Assembly: GCF_024756275.1 (NCBI RefSeq)
Contig: NZ_JANUGQ010000018.1
Location: forward strand, 96,047-160,046
Reading direction: 5' to 3'
Source of the DNA: Streptomyces pyxinae
GTDB lineage: Bacteria; Actinomycetota; Actinomycetes; Streptomycetales; Streptomycetaceae
DNA: 64,000 nucleotides
Shown here: positions 42,472 to 52,078 of the stretch, piece by piece
How the letters are laid out: the number at the start of each line of letters is the position of its first letter
Position numbering within the stretch: the stretch's first letter is position 1
Notes under the pieces: model-generated
Told to the model about the DNA's origin: nothing
Seen by the model: only the letters and a program-made list of their open reading frames with translations
The model's database searches: none
Made by a program: the position numbers and the translations under genes

Positions 42472-43668
42472 TCAGGGCGCCGTGGGCATGCGCACCACCT
42501 CGGAGAGCCGTTCGGACCACTGCCCCTTCGAGGACCCCAGCGCCACCTCGGCCAGCCGCAGCAACTGGATGTCCGAGGTGCCGGCCGGGGCGAAGATGTG
42601 GTGGGCGTCCCGCAGATAGCGTTCGATCGGCCGGTCGGTGAACAGCCCGGCGGCGGCGTGGACCTCCATCGCGTTACGGGCCGAGTCCAGGGCGTATTCC
42701 ACATTCACCAGCTTGGCGTTCATCAATTCCGCGTCACAGGGCGCACCCTGGTCGAGCAGATGCACCGCGTGATAGGCGGCGAGCCGGGCGATCATCAGCC
42801 GGGACTGGATCTGTCCCAGCTTCATTTTGACCGTCGGCAGGGCGTGCAGGGGTTGCCCGTACCGTTGGCGTTCGGAACAGAAGGCCGTCGTCTCCTCCAG
42901 CAGCGCCCGGTGGATACCGAGGGACACGGCGGTCAGATTGGCCCGTCCGTACAGCACGCTGGAGGAGTAGGCGACGGCCAGCCCGTCCCCCTCCTCGCCC
43001 AGCCGGTTGGCCGCCGGCACACGGCAGTTGTCGAAGACGAGTTCACCGAAGCCGAAACCGTGCAGCCCCAGGGTCGGCTTCTGGTCACCCACCCGGCAGC
43101 CCGGCCGGTCCGCCTCCACCAGGAAGGCCGTGAGCCCCCGGGAATTCGGTCCGGTGCGCACCACGACGCCGTGCAGATCACCCACATGGCTGTTTCCGAC
43201 AAACACCTTTCGGCCGTTGAGCACATAGTCGTCGCCGTCCCGTACGGCGGTGGCGCTCATGCCCAGGACATGGCCGCCGGACTCCGGCTCGGTGACCGCG
43301 ATGGTGGGCAGGCACTCGCCCGCCGCGATCGCGGGCAGCCAGGTCTTGCGCTGCTCGGTGCTGCCGAAGTGCACGATTTTCGCCGCCCCGAGCTGCGAGG
43401 CCTGGACCATGGCTCCCATGGCGCCGCTGACCCGGGACAGTTCCTCGATGATGATCGTCTTGCCGAGGTGACCGACGCCCATCCCCCCGTGCTCGGGCCC
43501 GATCGTGGCTCCCAGCCAGCCCTGCCGGGCGATCAGCCGGGAGAGTTCATGGTGCACCGACCGGGAGGCCTCCATGGCGGGTATCAGCGGCCTCACCTCG
43601 TGCTCCGCGAACTCCCGTACTCGCTCCCTCAGTCGGTGGTGCAGTCGAGTGGCGAAGTACCCGTCCAT
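42472..43668 (-). CDS. Acyl-CoA dehydrogenase family protein
   Basis: A 398-residue FAD enzyme. The N-terminal helical domain (LRERVREFAEHEVRPLIP), FAD-binding beta domain (TIAVTEPESGGHVLGMSATAVRDGDDYVLNG, seen as AVTEPESGGH and DYVLNGRKVFVGN) and C-terminal helices (ERQRYGQPLHALPTVKMKLG, FTDRPIERYLRDAHHIFAPAGTSDI) are complete. The ILMD-type (GTSDIQLLRLAE) end replaces the usual GTxxI-xR signature, and the usual catalytic Glu position is not evident, so it may act on a carrier-bound or special substrate. The ATG at 43668 has a strong AGGAGGG site. Confidence 0.9.
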   Translation of the reverse strand: MDGYFATRLHHRLRERVREFAEHEVRPLIPAMEASRSVHHELSRLIARQGWLGATIGPEHGGMGVGHLGKTIIIEELSRVSGAMGAMVQASQLGAAKIVHFGSTEQRKTWLPAIAAGECLPTIAVTEPESGGHVLGMSATAVRDGDDYVLNGRKVFVGNSHVGDLHGVVVRTGPNSRGLTAFLVEADRPGCRVGDQKPTLGLHGFGFGELVFDNCRVPAANRLGEEGDGLAVAYSSSVLYGRANLTAVSLGIHRALLEETTAFCSERQRYGQPLHALPTVKMKLGQIQSRLMIARLAAYHAVHLLDQGAPCDAELMNAKLVNVEYALDSARNAMEVHAAAGLFTDRPIERYLRDAHHIFAPAGTSDIQLLRLAEVALGSSKGQWSERLSEVVRMPTAP

Positions 43669-44316
43669 TCGAGCCCTCCTCTGCGCAGCCCCCGCCCGGA
43701 TCTGGGACGAGCGGTGGTGCCTCGGCTGTGGTCCCGCCCCGAGCGGTTCGGACGCGTGACGGTATGGATCATTCCGGAACGGTGCGGCGCGTCTCCGGCT
43801 TCTTCGAAATCTGTCCGGAATCAAAGCCATCGGCGCGCGAAGAGAACTCTGTTCGGTGTGGTAACGGCTGTCCAGTCCTGTTCGGGGTGCATTCCCCTCG
43901 CGCTTACTTCTGCCACATGCCGCCGGCACATGTGTCGCTTCCGGCGGGTGCGTGGAGGCCATTGAATGCCACATCCGTCACAGAAGTCCCATCAGCAAGG
44001 GTGCGCCGGATCGTTTCCGCATGTCTCACGACCGAATCTTTTCCTTTCATGAACGGTATTGACGCTGCTTGTTGCGGTGGAAGGGGCCAGAGGTGTCACG
44101 GCGGTGCCCGGAGGATCGGCGCGTGGATGCGTTGTACGGCGCGAACGGCGCTCGTGTCGGAAACCCGCGCGCGAGACGGCGCGCCTCTCCGTCCGCCGCG
44201 CGCCGCCAGGGGCCGCTCGCCCTGGCCGGCCCGGGAAGCGGTTCGAGATCACCCACCGGGGTGCGGTATGGTTCTTCTGCGCGTTCGGCCAGGGAAGCCC
44301 CAGGTCAGACGGGTAA
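43669..44316. other. Intergenic region before tRNA-Pro
   Basis: About 650 bases, with lower GC than its surroundings between 43780 and 44070. CCGCCGG/CCGGCGG forms a 7-bp inverted repeat around 43920-43950. A long open frame (43728-44339) runs into the tRNA and is not credible. The region probably contains the acyl-CoA dehydrogenase promoter and the tRNA promoter. Confidence 0.5.
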
Positions 44317-44390
<74 letters not shown>

Positions 44391-44410
44391 CTTTACGAAG
44401 TCGCGGTTCG

Positions 44411-44442
44411 GGGCTGGTTTCGGAGATATCCGAAACCAGCCC
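44411..44442 (+). terminator. Terminator hairpin after tRNA-Pro
   Basis: GGGCTGGTTTCGG and CCGAAACCAGCCC form a perfect 13-bp stem around AGATAT, followed by TTGATCATTTCT. It ends the tRNA transcript. Confidence 0.88.
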
Positions 44443-44700
44443 TTGATCATTTCTGGTGGCGGCGCAGGTGGCCCGTTCCCGGACGGTGCGGCGCCAGGCG
44501 TTGGCGTCACCGGTCAGGCGGCCGGCCGGTCCGGGTTCTCCGGTGGATGCGTCCAGGTGATGGGGACGGTCGTACGGCCCCTCGGGTACTTCCGCGGTAT
44601 CACGGCCTGCTGGTGGACATGGCCTGCGGCGTATCGCGTCCTGCGCGGTGTGGCTCAAGACCCGGGCTCATACCGGCAAGCTCACTTGTACGGTGCTGGT

Positions 44701-45372
44701 ATGGCAGATCAACGGAACTCAGAGGGGTCGGCCGCGCACGTCGCTGCTGCCTGGGAGCGTATAGAGACGTGGCTACGTATGCACGCCCCCGCGTCCGCCC
44801 TCCTGTTGCGCCCTGCGGCCGGCGACGCCGATGTCACCGCAGTGGAGGAAGCGATCGGGGTGGCGTTTCCGCCCGCGCTGAGAGCCTGGTACGAACTGCA
44901 CGACGGTATCGATGACCCTGGGGACGGGGAGAGCTGGTGGCCCGCCGGGTTCCTGCCGGGGAGTCAGGGCTGGTATCGGCTGGAGCAGCTGCAGAGCGCC
45001 TATGTGACGCAGACACGTGACTGGGGACGCGAGCCGGGTCGTATTCCGATCTCCTGCACTCCGGACGACATGTGGCACGGGCTCTACATCGACGCGCGCC
45101 CGGGTGAACCGTCGTGCGGCAATCTCGGCCGGTGGGTGGTCGACCGCGAACCGGAGCTCGTTCCGGAGTCCACCTCGGGCTGGCTGCTTCAGGCATGGCT
45201 CACCGAGATCGCCGACGCTCTTGAGCATGGCCGTTGCCTCATCGGACCCGATGGCCGGCGGGACGAGGACAACTGGCCCGCGTTGACCGTGTGCGGAGGG
45301 CTCACGTGGGTGGCTCCCGGTGAGGAGCCCCAGTTCCCCGAGGGCCGGATTCTTTTGGACGGTCCTCGTTAG
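44701..45372 (+). CDS. SMI1/KNR4 (SUKH) family protein
   Basis: A 223-residue protein with the SUKH core: EEAIGVAFPPALRAWYELHDGI, WWPAGFLPGSQGW and the following DWGREPGRIPISCTPDDMWHGLYIDARPG region (seen as RIPISCTPDD and LYIDARPG). SUKH proteins often give immunity to contact-dependent or polymorphic toxins, but many actinobacterial copies are orphans. No toxin gene lies beside it. The ATG at 44701 is used. Codon choice is less GC-biased than in the core genes, and the position beside a tRNA fits acquisition by transfer. Confidence 0.85.
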   Translation: MADQRNSEGSAAHVAAAWERIETWLRMHAPASALLLRPAAGDADVTAVEEAIGVAFPPALRAWYELHDGIDDPGDGESWWPAGFLPGSQGWYRLEQLQSAYVTQTRDWGREPGRIPISCTPDDMWHGLYIDARPGEPSCGNLGRWVVDREPELVPESTSGWLLQAWLTEIADALEHGRCLIGPDGRRDEDNWPALTVCGGLTWVAPGEEPQFPEGRILLDGPR

Positions 45373-45421
45373 CGGGGTGGTCCGGCAGAAACGGTGTCCT
45401 GCCGGACCACCACCTGGCTCC

Positions 45422-45895
45422 TTACGGCTTGGGGACCGTGCAGGCCACTGTCGCCTTCGAGGCGTCACAGTGCCGGAACTGCGGGAAGGTCACCCAGTAG
45501 GGGTCCTTGTCCAGCAGTCGGTATGTGCCGGAGAATCCGGAGCTGAACGCGCCGCCCATCGAGGTGGAGCTGATCCAGCTGGACATGGCAGAGCGACCGC
45601 AGACCTCACTCCATGCCGGAGCTGCCCTGCGCTCATCGTCATACAGGTGCCAGGAGCCGCCGCCAGCAGCAGTGACTCCCCCGCTGGTCTGGCCGCCGGC
45701 CAGCGGGGAGTGGACCCGGCTGGGCGCGGGTTCGCCGGGTATCCGGTACGGCCTCCGTCGCGGTGTGGGGCCGGTGGCTGCCGCGGCGTCCTTGTCCCCG
45801 GCGGCCGCCCGGTCCGGCGGGACGGGGTGACGGTGGTGGGCGCGGCCCGGTGCCTTCGGCCGGGCCGCAGGTGGGGGGTTGGCCGGAACGCGGGT
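45422..45895 (-). pseudogene. 3' remnant of a secreted or membrane-anchored protein gene
   Basis: The minus strand is open for 157 codons from a TAG at 45896-45898 to a TAA at 45422-45424, but has no good start codon. The translation has a Pro/Ala-rich linker-like part and then a well-formed domain end (GGGSWHLYDDERRAAPAWS, SAMSSWISSTSMGGAFSSGF, YRLLDKDPYWVTFPQFRHCD, ATVACTVPKP), with two to three Cys. It looks like the C-terminus of a larger extracytoplasmic protein whose front is lost. Codon use is mixed (TAT, GAT, GCA), unlike the surrounding core genes. Confidence 0.5.
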
Positions 45896-46008
45896 CTACA
45901 CGGCGTGTGCGAAGAGTGCTGCACTGGTTGGCGGAACGAGCCGCACGCCGGGGCCGGCACCGGCTGCTGTCCGGCTCCGGTGACCGGCGCCGCGTGAGGT
46001 GGAGACGC

Positions 46009-46131
46009 ATGGAAGAAGCCGCTGTCCGCCCCCTGTTCCGCTCGGACGGGGTGGTCGCGACCGACGAGGAGATCCCCTGGCGCGACGGCCTCTCCGGGCC
46101 GGCGCCCGTGGCCCCGCCGGTCGCATGGTGA
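46009..46131 (+). CDS. Possible 40-residue small protein overlapping the P450 start
   Basis: An ATG at 46009, with a GGTGGAG site 5 bases ahead, opens a 40-codon frame beginning MEEAAVRPLFRSDGVVATDE. Its TGA overlaps the P450 start (ATGGTGA). The acidic, codon-biased sequence and the strong site suggest real translation that couples to the P450. It resembles no family known to me; an artefact remains possible. Confidence 0.45.
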   Translation: MEEAAVRPLFRSDGVVATDEEIPWRDGLSGPAPVAPPVAW

Positions 46132-47480
46132 CCGGGGCCCACCGGGCCGCGCCGCCGGTGCTGTCCGGCGGACTGCCGCTGCTCGGCCACACAGCGGCCT
46201 TCGTGCGCGACCCGGTGCCCGTGCTGTGGCGCGGTCATGCCGAGCACGGCACCGCTTTCTCCCTGCGCCTCGCCGGCCGCCGGACGGTCGTCCTGCTGGG
46301 CCGGGAACACAGCCGGACCTTCTTCGCGGAGACCGACGAGCGGCTGTCCATCGCCAGCGCCTACCCGTTCTTCGTCCGCATGTTCGATCCTGACTTCTTC
46401 TATTTCGGCGGTCAGAAGGAATATCTGCGGCAGCGCGATCTCATCCTGCCGCGCTTCCGGGGCAACCAGTTCGACGCCTATGTCGCGGTGATGGAGCAGC
46501 GCACCCGCGCCCTCATCGACCAGCTGGGCGACGAGGGCGAGACCGATCTGGTCACGACGCTCGGCCCGCTGGTGATGAACATCGCCGCCCATGCCTTCCT
46601 GGGCCCCGACATCACCACCCGCATCGACGGCTTCTTCTCTCTCTTCCGCGACTTCTCCAGCGGTATGGACCCCGTGCTGCCGGGCTGGCTCCCGCTGCCC
46701 CGGGTGGTGCGCGGGCGCAGGGCGCGCGCCCGGTTGCGCTCGGAGATGCTCGCCCTGGTCGCCGAACGCCGGCGACGCCCGGCCGACCCGCCGGACTTCC
46801 TCCAGGCGCTGAGCGAGGCCCACTACCCCGACGGCCGGCCGGCCCCCGACCGGGTGATCGTCAATCTGATCCTGTTGCTGACCTGGGCCGGCCACGAGAC
46901 CACCACCGGGCATCTCGCCTGGGCCCTGACCGATCTGCTCGGCCACCCCCACGAGTGCGAGCGGGTCCGTGCCGAACAGGAGGCCGTCCTCGCTCCCGAC
47001 GAGCCGCTCACCAGCGCCGCCGTGCGCCGCCTGGCCCATCTGTCCCGGGCCCTGCACGAGACCGAACGACTCCACCCGGTCGCGTACATCATGGCCCGCC
47101 GTACCACCGCGCCGCTGACCACGGGCGGCTTCACGATCCCGGCCGACACGCTCGTCCTGCTGTCACCCGCCCTCAGCCACCGGCTGCCCGAGGACCACCC
47201 GGACCCGGATTCCTTCCGTCCCGACCGGTTCCTGGAAGAGCCGCGCCGGCTGCACGATCTGACCGGCTTCGGCGGCGGTGTCCACCGCTGCCTGGGCGTG
47301 CACTTCGCCTATGTGGAGATGCAGGTCGTCGTGACCCTGCTGCTGCGCCACTACGATCTGGAACTGATCGACCGGCCGGAGCCGGTGCGCGGCACCAGGA
47401 CGAAGTGGCCGCAGTCCCCGTGCCGGATCCGCTACAAGGCCCGGGCGGGCCGGGCGGCGGCCCGGCGCGAACCGGTGTGA
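46125..47480 (+). CDS. Cytochrome P450, CYP51-like
   Basis: A 451-residue heme monooxygenase. The I-helix AGHETTTGH, the ExxR motif ETERLHP, and the heme signature FGGGVHRCLG (Cys ligand) are intact. Several segments align by eye with sterol 14-alpha-demethylases (CYP51): AYPFFVRMFDPDFFYFGG near the N-terminus, and SPALSHRLPEDHPDPDSFRP before the heme motif. That suggests a bulky polycyclic or terpenoid substrate. There is no membrane anchor. It starts the cassette with a reductase, a phytoene-desaturase-like flavoprotein and an SDR. Confidence 0.92.
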   Translation: MVTGAHRAAPPVLSGGLPLLGHTAAFVRDPVPVLWRGHAEHGTAFSLRLAGRRTVVLLGREHSRTFFAETDERLSIASAYPFFVRMFDPDFFYFGGQKEYLRQRDLILPRFRGNQFDAYVAVMEQRTRALIDQLGDEGETDLVTTLGPLVMNIAAHAFLGPDITTRIDGFFSLFRDFSSGMDPVLPGWLPLPRVVRGRRARARLRSEMLALVAERRRRPADPPDFLQALSEAHYPDGRPAPDRVIVNLILLLTWAGHETTTGHLAWALTDLLGHPHECERVRAEQEAVLAPDEPLTSAAVRRLAHLSRALHETERLHPVAYIMARRTTAPLTTGGFTIPADTLVLLSPALSHRLPEDHPDPDSFRPDRFLEEPRRLHDLTGFGGGVHRCLGVHFAYVEMQVVVTLLLRHYDLELIDRPEPVRGTRTKWPQSPCRIRYKARAGRAAARREPV

Positions 47481-47522
47481 CCAGCTGCCCGGTCCACCCG
47501 GGTGAGGTGCGGAGGAGGCACT

Positions 47523-48485
47523 GTGGCACTGCGTGTTCTGGTGGTCGGCGGCACCGGCTTCGTCGGCCACCATGTGGTGCGGGAGCTTCTGGCCGGCGGT
47601 CATGAGGTCACCGTGGTGTCCCGGCGCCCCGCCACCACCGCGCACCCGCCGGGCGTGCTGACCCGGACGGCCGATGTGGCGGCCTCCGACGACCTCGGGG
47701 AACTGCTGGCGGACCAGGACGGTCTGGTGTTCGCGGCCGGTGCCGACGACCGCAGCGTGCCGCCCGTCCCGGCCTACCGGTACTTCGAGCGCGGGAACGT
47801 CGAGCCCGTGCGGCGGCTGACACGCGCGGCCGCCCGGGCGGGCTGTACCCGCGCTGTCGTGCTCGGCTCCTATTTCACCGCCCTGCACCGCGCCTGGCCG
47901 GTACTGGACCTGCCGGGCCGGCACCCGTACATCCGCAGCCGGGTGGAGCAGGCGCGCGTCGCGCACGAGGCCGCCGGGGACAAGGTGGCGACCACGGTTC
48001 TGGAGCTCCCCTTCGTCCTCGGCTCCGCACCGGGCCGGACCCCGCTGCTGGCGCCGGTCGCGCGATGGCTGCGCTCGCCCTGGCCGCTGTACGCACCGCC
48101 GGGCGGCACAGCCGTCGTGACCGCCCGTACCGTGGCCCGGGCGGCCGTTCGCGCACTCGAACAGCGGGCGGCCGGACCGGTCCCGGTGGTGGACGAGAAT
48201 CTGCACTGGTCCGCCTTCCTGGGCCGGTTCGCCCAGGTGGCGGGGTGCCCCCGCCGGGTCCACCGGCTGCCGCCGGCCGTGCTGCGGGCCGGCGCGGGTG
48301 CCGTCCAGGTCCTGCACACCGTGCGCCGGCGCGAGGCGGGTGTGCGCCCGGTCGCGATGGCCACCCTGCTGACCCGTGAACTGTTCCTCGACCCCGCCCC
48401 GTGCCGTGCGCTGACCGGAGAACCGGCCGCCTCGGTGCGCGAGGCCCTGACCGACACCCTGCGCGGCTGCGGCGTACCGGCGTAG
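47523..48485 (+). CDS. NAD(P)-binding Rossmann-fold epimerase/reductase
   Basis: A 320-residue extended or atypical SDR. The dinucleotide motif VVGGTGFVGHHVVRELL is at the N-terminus; RSRVEQARVAHEA replaces a classical YxxxK, so it may be of the NmrA/atypical type or a sugar/sterol dehydrogenase-like enzyme. The GTG at 47523 has a GAGGAGG site. It lies 42 bases after the P450 and is probably co-transcribed, acting on the P450 product. Substrate is unknown. Confidence 0.82.
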   Translation: MALRVLVVGGTGFVGHHVVRELLAGGHEVTVVSRRPATTAHPPGVLTRTADVAASDDLGELLADQDGLVFAAGADDRSVPPVPAYRYFERGNVEPVRRLTRAAARAGCTRAVVLGSYFTALHRAWPVLDLPGRHPYIRSRVEQARVAHEAAGDKVATTVLELPFVLGSAPGRTPLLAPVARWLRSPWPLYAPPGGTAVVTARTVARAAVRALEQRAAGPVPVVDENLHWSAFLGRFAQVAGCPRRVHRLPPAVLRAGAGAVQVLHTVRRREAGVRPVAMATLLTRELFLDPAPCRALTGEPAASVREALTDTLRGCGVPA

Positions 48486-48661
48486 CCCGGGGCGTCCCCG
48501 TACGGCTCCGGCTCCGGCGGGTACCGGGGTGGCCGTCCCCGCACGGCGCCGGCGCGTACCGGAGCGCGAGGCGGCTCGTTGCCGGCGCCGGGCGGCCGGG
48601 GCGCCTGATCCGGCGAGGGCGGGTACTCGGGCGGCGGCGGATCGACGGGCGGGAGGCGCTC

Positions 48662-50284
48662 ATGGCGGACGCGGTGGTGATCGGCGCGGGCCCCAATGGA
48701 CTGGTCGCGGCCAATCTGCTGGCCGACGCCGGATGGAGTGTGGAGGTTCTGGAGGAGCAGCCGGAGCCCGGGGGCGCCGTCCGGCACGACCGGGGCGTCC
48801 ACCCCGACTACGTGAGCGATCTCTTCAGCTCCTTCTATCCGCTGGCCGCCGCCTCCCCGCTGCTCACGGGGCTGGACCTGGGCCGCGACGGACTGCGCTG
48901 GAGCCACGCCCCGCGCGTACTGGCGCACCCGCTGACGGACGGCCGGTGCGCGGTGCTGGGCCGGGGCCTGGACGACACCGCCGCCTCGCTGGAGGCGTTC
49001 GCCCCCGGGGACGGCGCGGCCTGGCGGGAGCTGTACGAGGTCTGGGAGCGGCTGCGCCCGGCGCTGCTGGACGCGCTGTTCACACCGTTTCCCCCGGTCC
49101 GGGCCGCCGCCCGGCTGGCGGTCCGGCTGCGCGGCACCGGCGGGCTGCGGCTGGCTCGGGCCCTGGCGCTCCCGGTGCGGCGGCTGGGCGAGGAGGAGTT
49201 CCGGGGCGCGGGCGGCCGGCTGCTGCTGGCCGGCAACGCCCTGCACGCCGACCTCGCCCCGGAGGCGGCGGGCAGCGGCGGCTACGGCTGGCTGATGTCC
49301 ATGCTGGGCCAGAGCTACGGCTTCCCGGTGCCGGAGGGCGGCGCGGGCGCCCTGATCGCCGCACTGGTCCGCCGGCTCGCGCGCGGGGGCGGGACCGTCC
49401 GCTGCGGGGAACGGGTGGACCGGGTCGTCGTCCGTGGCGGCCGGGCGGTGGGGGTGCGCACGGCGGGCGGCGACACGGTCCCGGCCCGCCGGGCGGTGCT
49501 GGCGGACGTCTCGGCGCCCGCGCTGTTCGGGGAGCTGGTGGACGCGGCCGAGCTGCCCGGCCAACTGCTGGCGGACCTGCGGCGGTTCGAGTGGGACTTC
49601 GCCACCTTCAAGGTCGACTGGGCGCTGAACGGCCCGGTGCCCTGGACCTGCCCGGCGGCCGGGGCGGCGGGCACGGTCCACCTGGCCGACGGGGTGGACG
49701 AGCTGACCCGCTTCGCCGCCCAGATCGCCATGGGCCAGGTCCCGGACCGGCCGTTCGCCCTGTTCGGTCAGATGACGACCGCGGACCCGTCCCGGTCGCC
49801 GCGCGGCACCGAGTCGGCCTGGGCCTACACCCATGTGCCGCACCTGGTCACCGGCGACGCCGGGGACGAGGGGCTGACCGGCGCCTGGGGGCCGGGGGAG
49901 CGGGAGCGGATGGCCGACCGGGTGGAGCGCCAGGTGGAGCGGTTCGCCCCCGGGTTCCGGTCGCGGATCCGGGCCCGCCGGGTGCTGGCCCCGCCCACCC
50001 TCCAGGCGCTCGACGCCAATCTGTACGGCGGCGCCATCAACGGCGGCACCACCGCCCTGCACCAGCAGCTCTTCTTCCGGCCGCTGCCGGGGACGGGCCG
50101 TCCGGAGACCCCCGTACGGGGCCTCTTCCTGGCGTCCGCCAGCGCCCACCCGGGCGGCGGTGTGCACGGCGCCCCCGGCGCCAACGCGGCCCGCGCCGCG
50201 CTCCGGGCGCACACCCGGCCGGGACTGAGCGCGGCGCAGCGGCTGCTGGCGCGGCGGGACCGGAAGGGCGACCTCGGGAGCTGA
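48662..50284 (+). CDS. FAD-dependent oxidoreductase (phytoene desaturase/CrtI-like)
   Basis: A 540-residue flavoprotein. It begins with VVIGAGPNGLVAANLLADAG (FAD motif) and carries EEQPEPGGAVRHD, VPEGGAGALIAALVRRLA and a C-terminal FAD motif GLFLASASAHPGGGVHGAPGANAAR. These match the NAD(P)/FAD oxidoreductases related to carotenoid desaturases and isomerases. No phytoene synthase gene is nearby, so the substrate is probably not a carotenoid. The gap of 176 bases to the previous gene may hold its own promoter. Confidence 0.9.
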   Translation: MADAVVIGAGPNGLVAANLLADAGWSVEVLEEQPEPGGAVRHDRGVHPDYVSDLFSSFYPLAAASPLLTGLDLGRDGLRWSHAPRVLAHPLTDGRCAVLGRGLDDTAASLEAFAPGDGAAWRELYEVWERLRPALLDALFTPFPPVRAAARLAVRLRGTGGLRLARALALPVRRLGEEEFRGAGGRLLLAGNALHADLAPEAAGSGGYGWLMSMLGQSYGFPVPEGGAGALIAALVRRLARGGGTVRCGERVDRVVVRGGRAVGVRTAGGDTVPARRAVLADVSAPALFGELVDAAELPGQLLADLRRFEWDFATFKVDWALNGPVPWTCPAAGAAGTVHLADGVDELTRFAAQIAMGQVPDRPFALFGQMTTADPSRSPRGTESAWAYTHVPHLVTGDAGDEGLTGAWGPGERERMADRVERQVERFAPGFRSRIRARRVLAPPTLQALDANLYGGAINGGTTALHQQLFFRPLPGTGRPETPVRGLFLASASAHPGGGVHGAPGANAARAALRAHTRPGLSAAQRLLARRDRKGDLGS

Positions 50285-50456
50285 CCGGTGCCCGGTCCGT
50301 ACCGGCCACCCGTTCGACCGGCCCCGGAGTCCGGTGGCCGGGGCCGCACCGGCCGCCGGTCCGTCCGATCGGCACCCGGCACCCGGCAGCCGCGCATGGG
50401 GCGGGAGCGAGGGGTACCCGGCAGCGGGGACCACCGCCACGGAACGAGGGCCGACC

Positions 50457-51398
50457 ATGGCCAGACCGCCGTACTCCGTCCACACCCGGCACACCGGCCG
50501 CACCGGGCCCGCCGCTCCGCTCCGGGGCCGCACGGCGGTGGTGACCGGGGCGGCCCGGGGCATCGGCGCCGAGCTGGCGCGCCGGCTGGCCGACCGGGGA
50601 GCGCGGGTGGCGCTCGTCGGGCTGGAGCCGGAGGCGCTGGACCGGGTGGCGGCCGGGCTCCCGGCGGGCCGGGGCCGGGCCTACGAGGCGGACGTCACCG
50701 ACGACGCGGCCCTGGCCCGGGCGGCCGACCGGGTGCGGCGGGAGCTCGGGCCGCCCGCGCTGGTCGTGGCCAACGCGGGCATGGCCGCCGCGGAGCCGCT
50801 GGGCCGGAGCGATCCGGCGGTGTGGCGCCGGGTCGTCGAGGTGAATGTCGTCGGCAGCGCCGTCACGGCCCGGACCTTTCTGCCCGATCTGCTGGCCACC
50901 CGGGGCTACTTCCTCCAGCTGGCCTCCACGGCGGCCTGGTCACCCGCCCCGCTGCTCAGCGCGTACTGCGCGTCCAAGGCGGCCGTGGAGTCGCTCGCCC
51001 GCACCCTGCGGACGGAGGTGGCGGGGCGGGGCGTCGGGGTGGGCGTCGCCTATCTGGGGTGGACCGGAACGGAGCTGATCACCGACCCGGACGACGGCGG
51101 GGCGCTGCGGGCTCTGCGCGACCGGATGCCCGGCCCGGCGGGCGCCGTCCAGCCCCTGGCGCCCGCCGTCGAACGCCTGGTCCGGGGGATCGAACGCCGC
51201 TCCCGCACCATCTGCTCCCCGCCCTGGCTGCTGGCCGCGCGGGCCGCCCGCCCGGTCCTGCCGCTCCTGGTGGAACTCCGCGCCCGCCGGACCCTGCGCG
51301 AGCTGGAACGCGCCGGCTCCCGCGCCCTCGCGCCCACCGGTCCGCTCGGTCCCGGCGGCGCGGCGGCCACCGGGGCCGGCAGCGGGCCCGGGAGCTGA
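50457..51398 (+). CDS. Short-chain dehydrogenase/reductase
   Basis: A 313-residue classical SDR with the cofactor motif TGAARGIG, the NAG motif ANAGMAA, and the catalytic Ser...Tyr-x3-Lys in LASTAAWSPAPLLSAYCASKAAVE (read as STAAWSP and YCASK). A C-terminal hydrophobic part may bind a membrane lipid. It is the last gene of the P450 cassette; a hydroxysteroid-like alcohol/ketone conversion is consistent with the fold but is inference. Confidence 0.9.
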   Translation: MARPPYSVHTRHTGRTGPAAPLRGRTAVVTGAARGIGAELARRLADRGARVALVGLEPEALDRVAAGLPAGRGRAYEADVTDDAALARAADRVRRELGPPALVVANAGMAAAEPLGRSDPAVWRRVVEVNVVGSAVTARTFLPDLLATRGYFLQLASTAAWSPAPLLSAYCASKAAVESLARTLRTEVAGRGVGVGVAYLGWTGTELITDPDDGGALRALRDRMPGPAGAVQPLAPAVERLVRGIERRSRTICSPPWLLAARAARPVLPLLVELRARRTLRELERAGSRALAPTGPLGPGGAAATGAGSGPGS

Positions 51399-51539
51399 GA
51401 TCGCCCGGCCGGCACGGGGCCTGGGGGGCCGGTACGGGACCCGAGGAGTCCGGGGCCGCCGGCCGGCACCGGTCCTGGGGTTCCGGGGGCCGCCGGCCGG
51501 CTCCGGGCCGGAGCCCTCGGGGCCGGCCGGTGCGGACGG

Positions 51540-51872
51540 CTACTTGCCGAGCGCCTTGGCCAGCTCGTCCTTGGTCATCTGGGAACGGCCCTCGATATTG
51601 CGCTGCCTGGCCTCGTTGTAGAGCTGGTCACGGGTGGGACCCTTCGGACCCGTCCGGTTTCCCGAGCGCTGGCCGCCGCGCTCCGGCGCCGACTTCGGGT
51701 CCTGGAGGGAGCTCCGGCTCGCCGTGCGGGACTCTCCGGCGCGGGCCCGCTCCTTGTTGACCGTACGGGCGGCGATCTCCTTCGCCCGGTCCTCGCTCTC
51801 CCCTCGTGCCTTGCTGCTCTCCTTGATCTTCTCGTACTGACGTTCACGCTTCGGACTCGATCCGGCAGGCAT
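51540..51872 (-). CDS. Rho N-terminal-domain (plasmid stabilisation-type) small basic protein
   Basis: A 110-residue basic protein of a family common in Streptomyces and sometimes named plasmid stabilisation protein. It starts with PKRERQYEKIKESSKARG and ends with the Rho-N/SAP-like TRDQLYNEARQRNIEGRSQM followed by TKDELAKALG. The middle is disordered. Such domains bind nucleic acid; the role is unknown. The ATG at 51872 is preceded by a GGAGTGGT-like site. It is monocistronic. Confidence 0.85.
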   Translation of the reverse strand: MPAGSSPKRERQYEKIKESSKARGESEDRAKEIAARTVNKERARAGESRTASRSSLQDPKSAPERGGQRSGNRTGPKGPTRDQLYNEARQRNIEGRSQMTKDELAKALGK

Positions 51873-52078
51873 GACCACTCCTTCGTTCGTCGACCGACGC
51901 CGTGACCTGCGGGTGTCCAGCCGGGCGGGGTTCACACCCGTACCGCGCCCCGGCCACCCGGCGGTCCGGCGGCCCGGGCGGTCATCCGGCCGGCGGTTTC
52001 CTTTCCGGCCACCGCCGGGGGGCGGCGACCGCCGGCCGGGTGGAGTATGGACCGACGGCGACCTGCGGGAGGACGGCG

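Noticed and set aside
44059..44316. 85-codon plus-strand frame just before tRNA-Pro
   Set aside because: Arg/Gly-rich, no start signal, overlaps the promoter zone of the tRNA and a frame on the opposite strand.
47870..50563. 897-codon minus-strand frame
   Set aside because: Antisense to the Rossmann and CrtI-like genes; no domain of its own.
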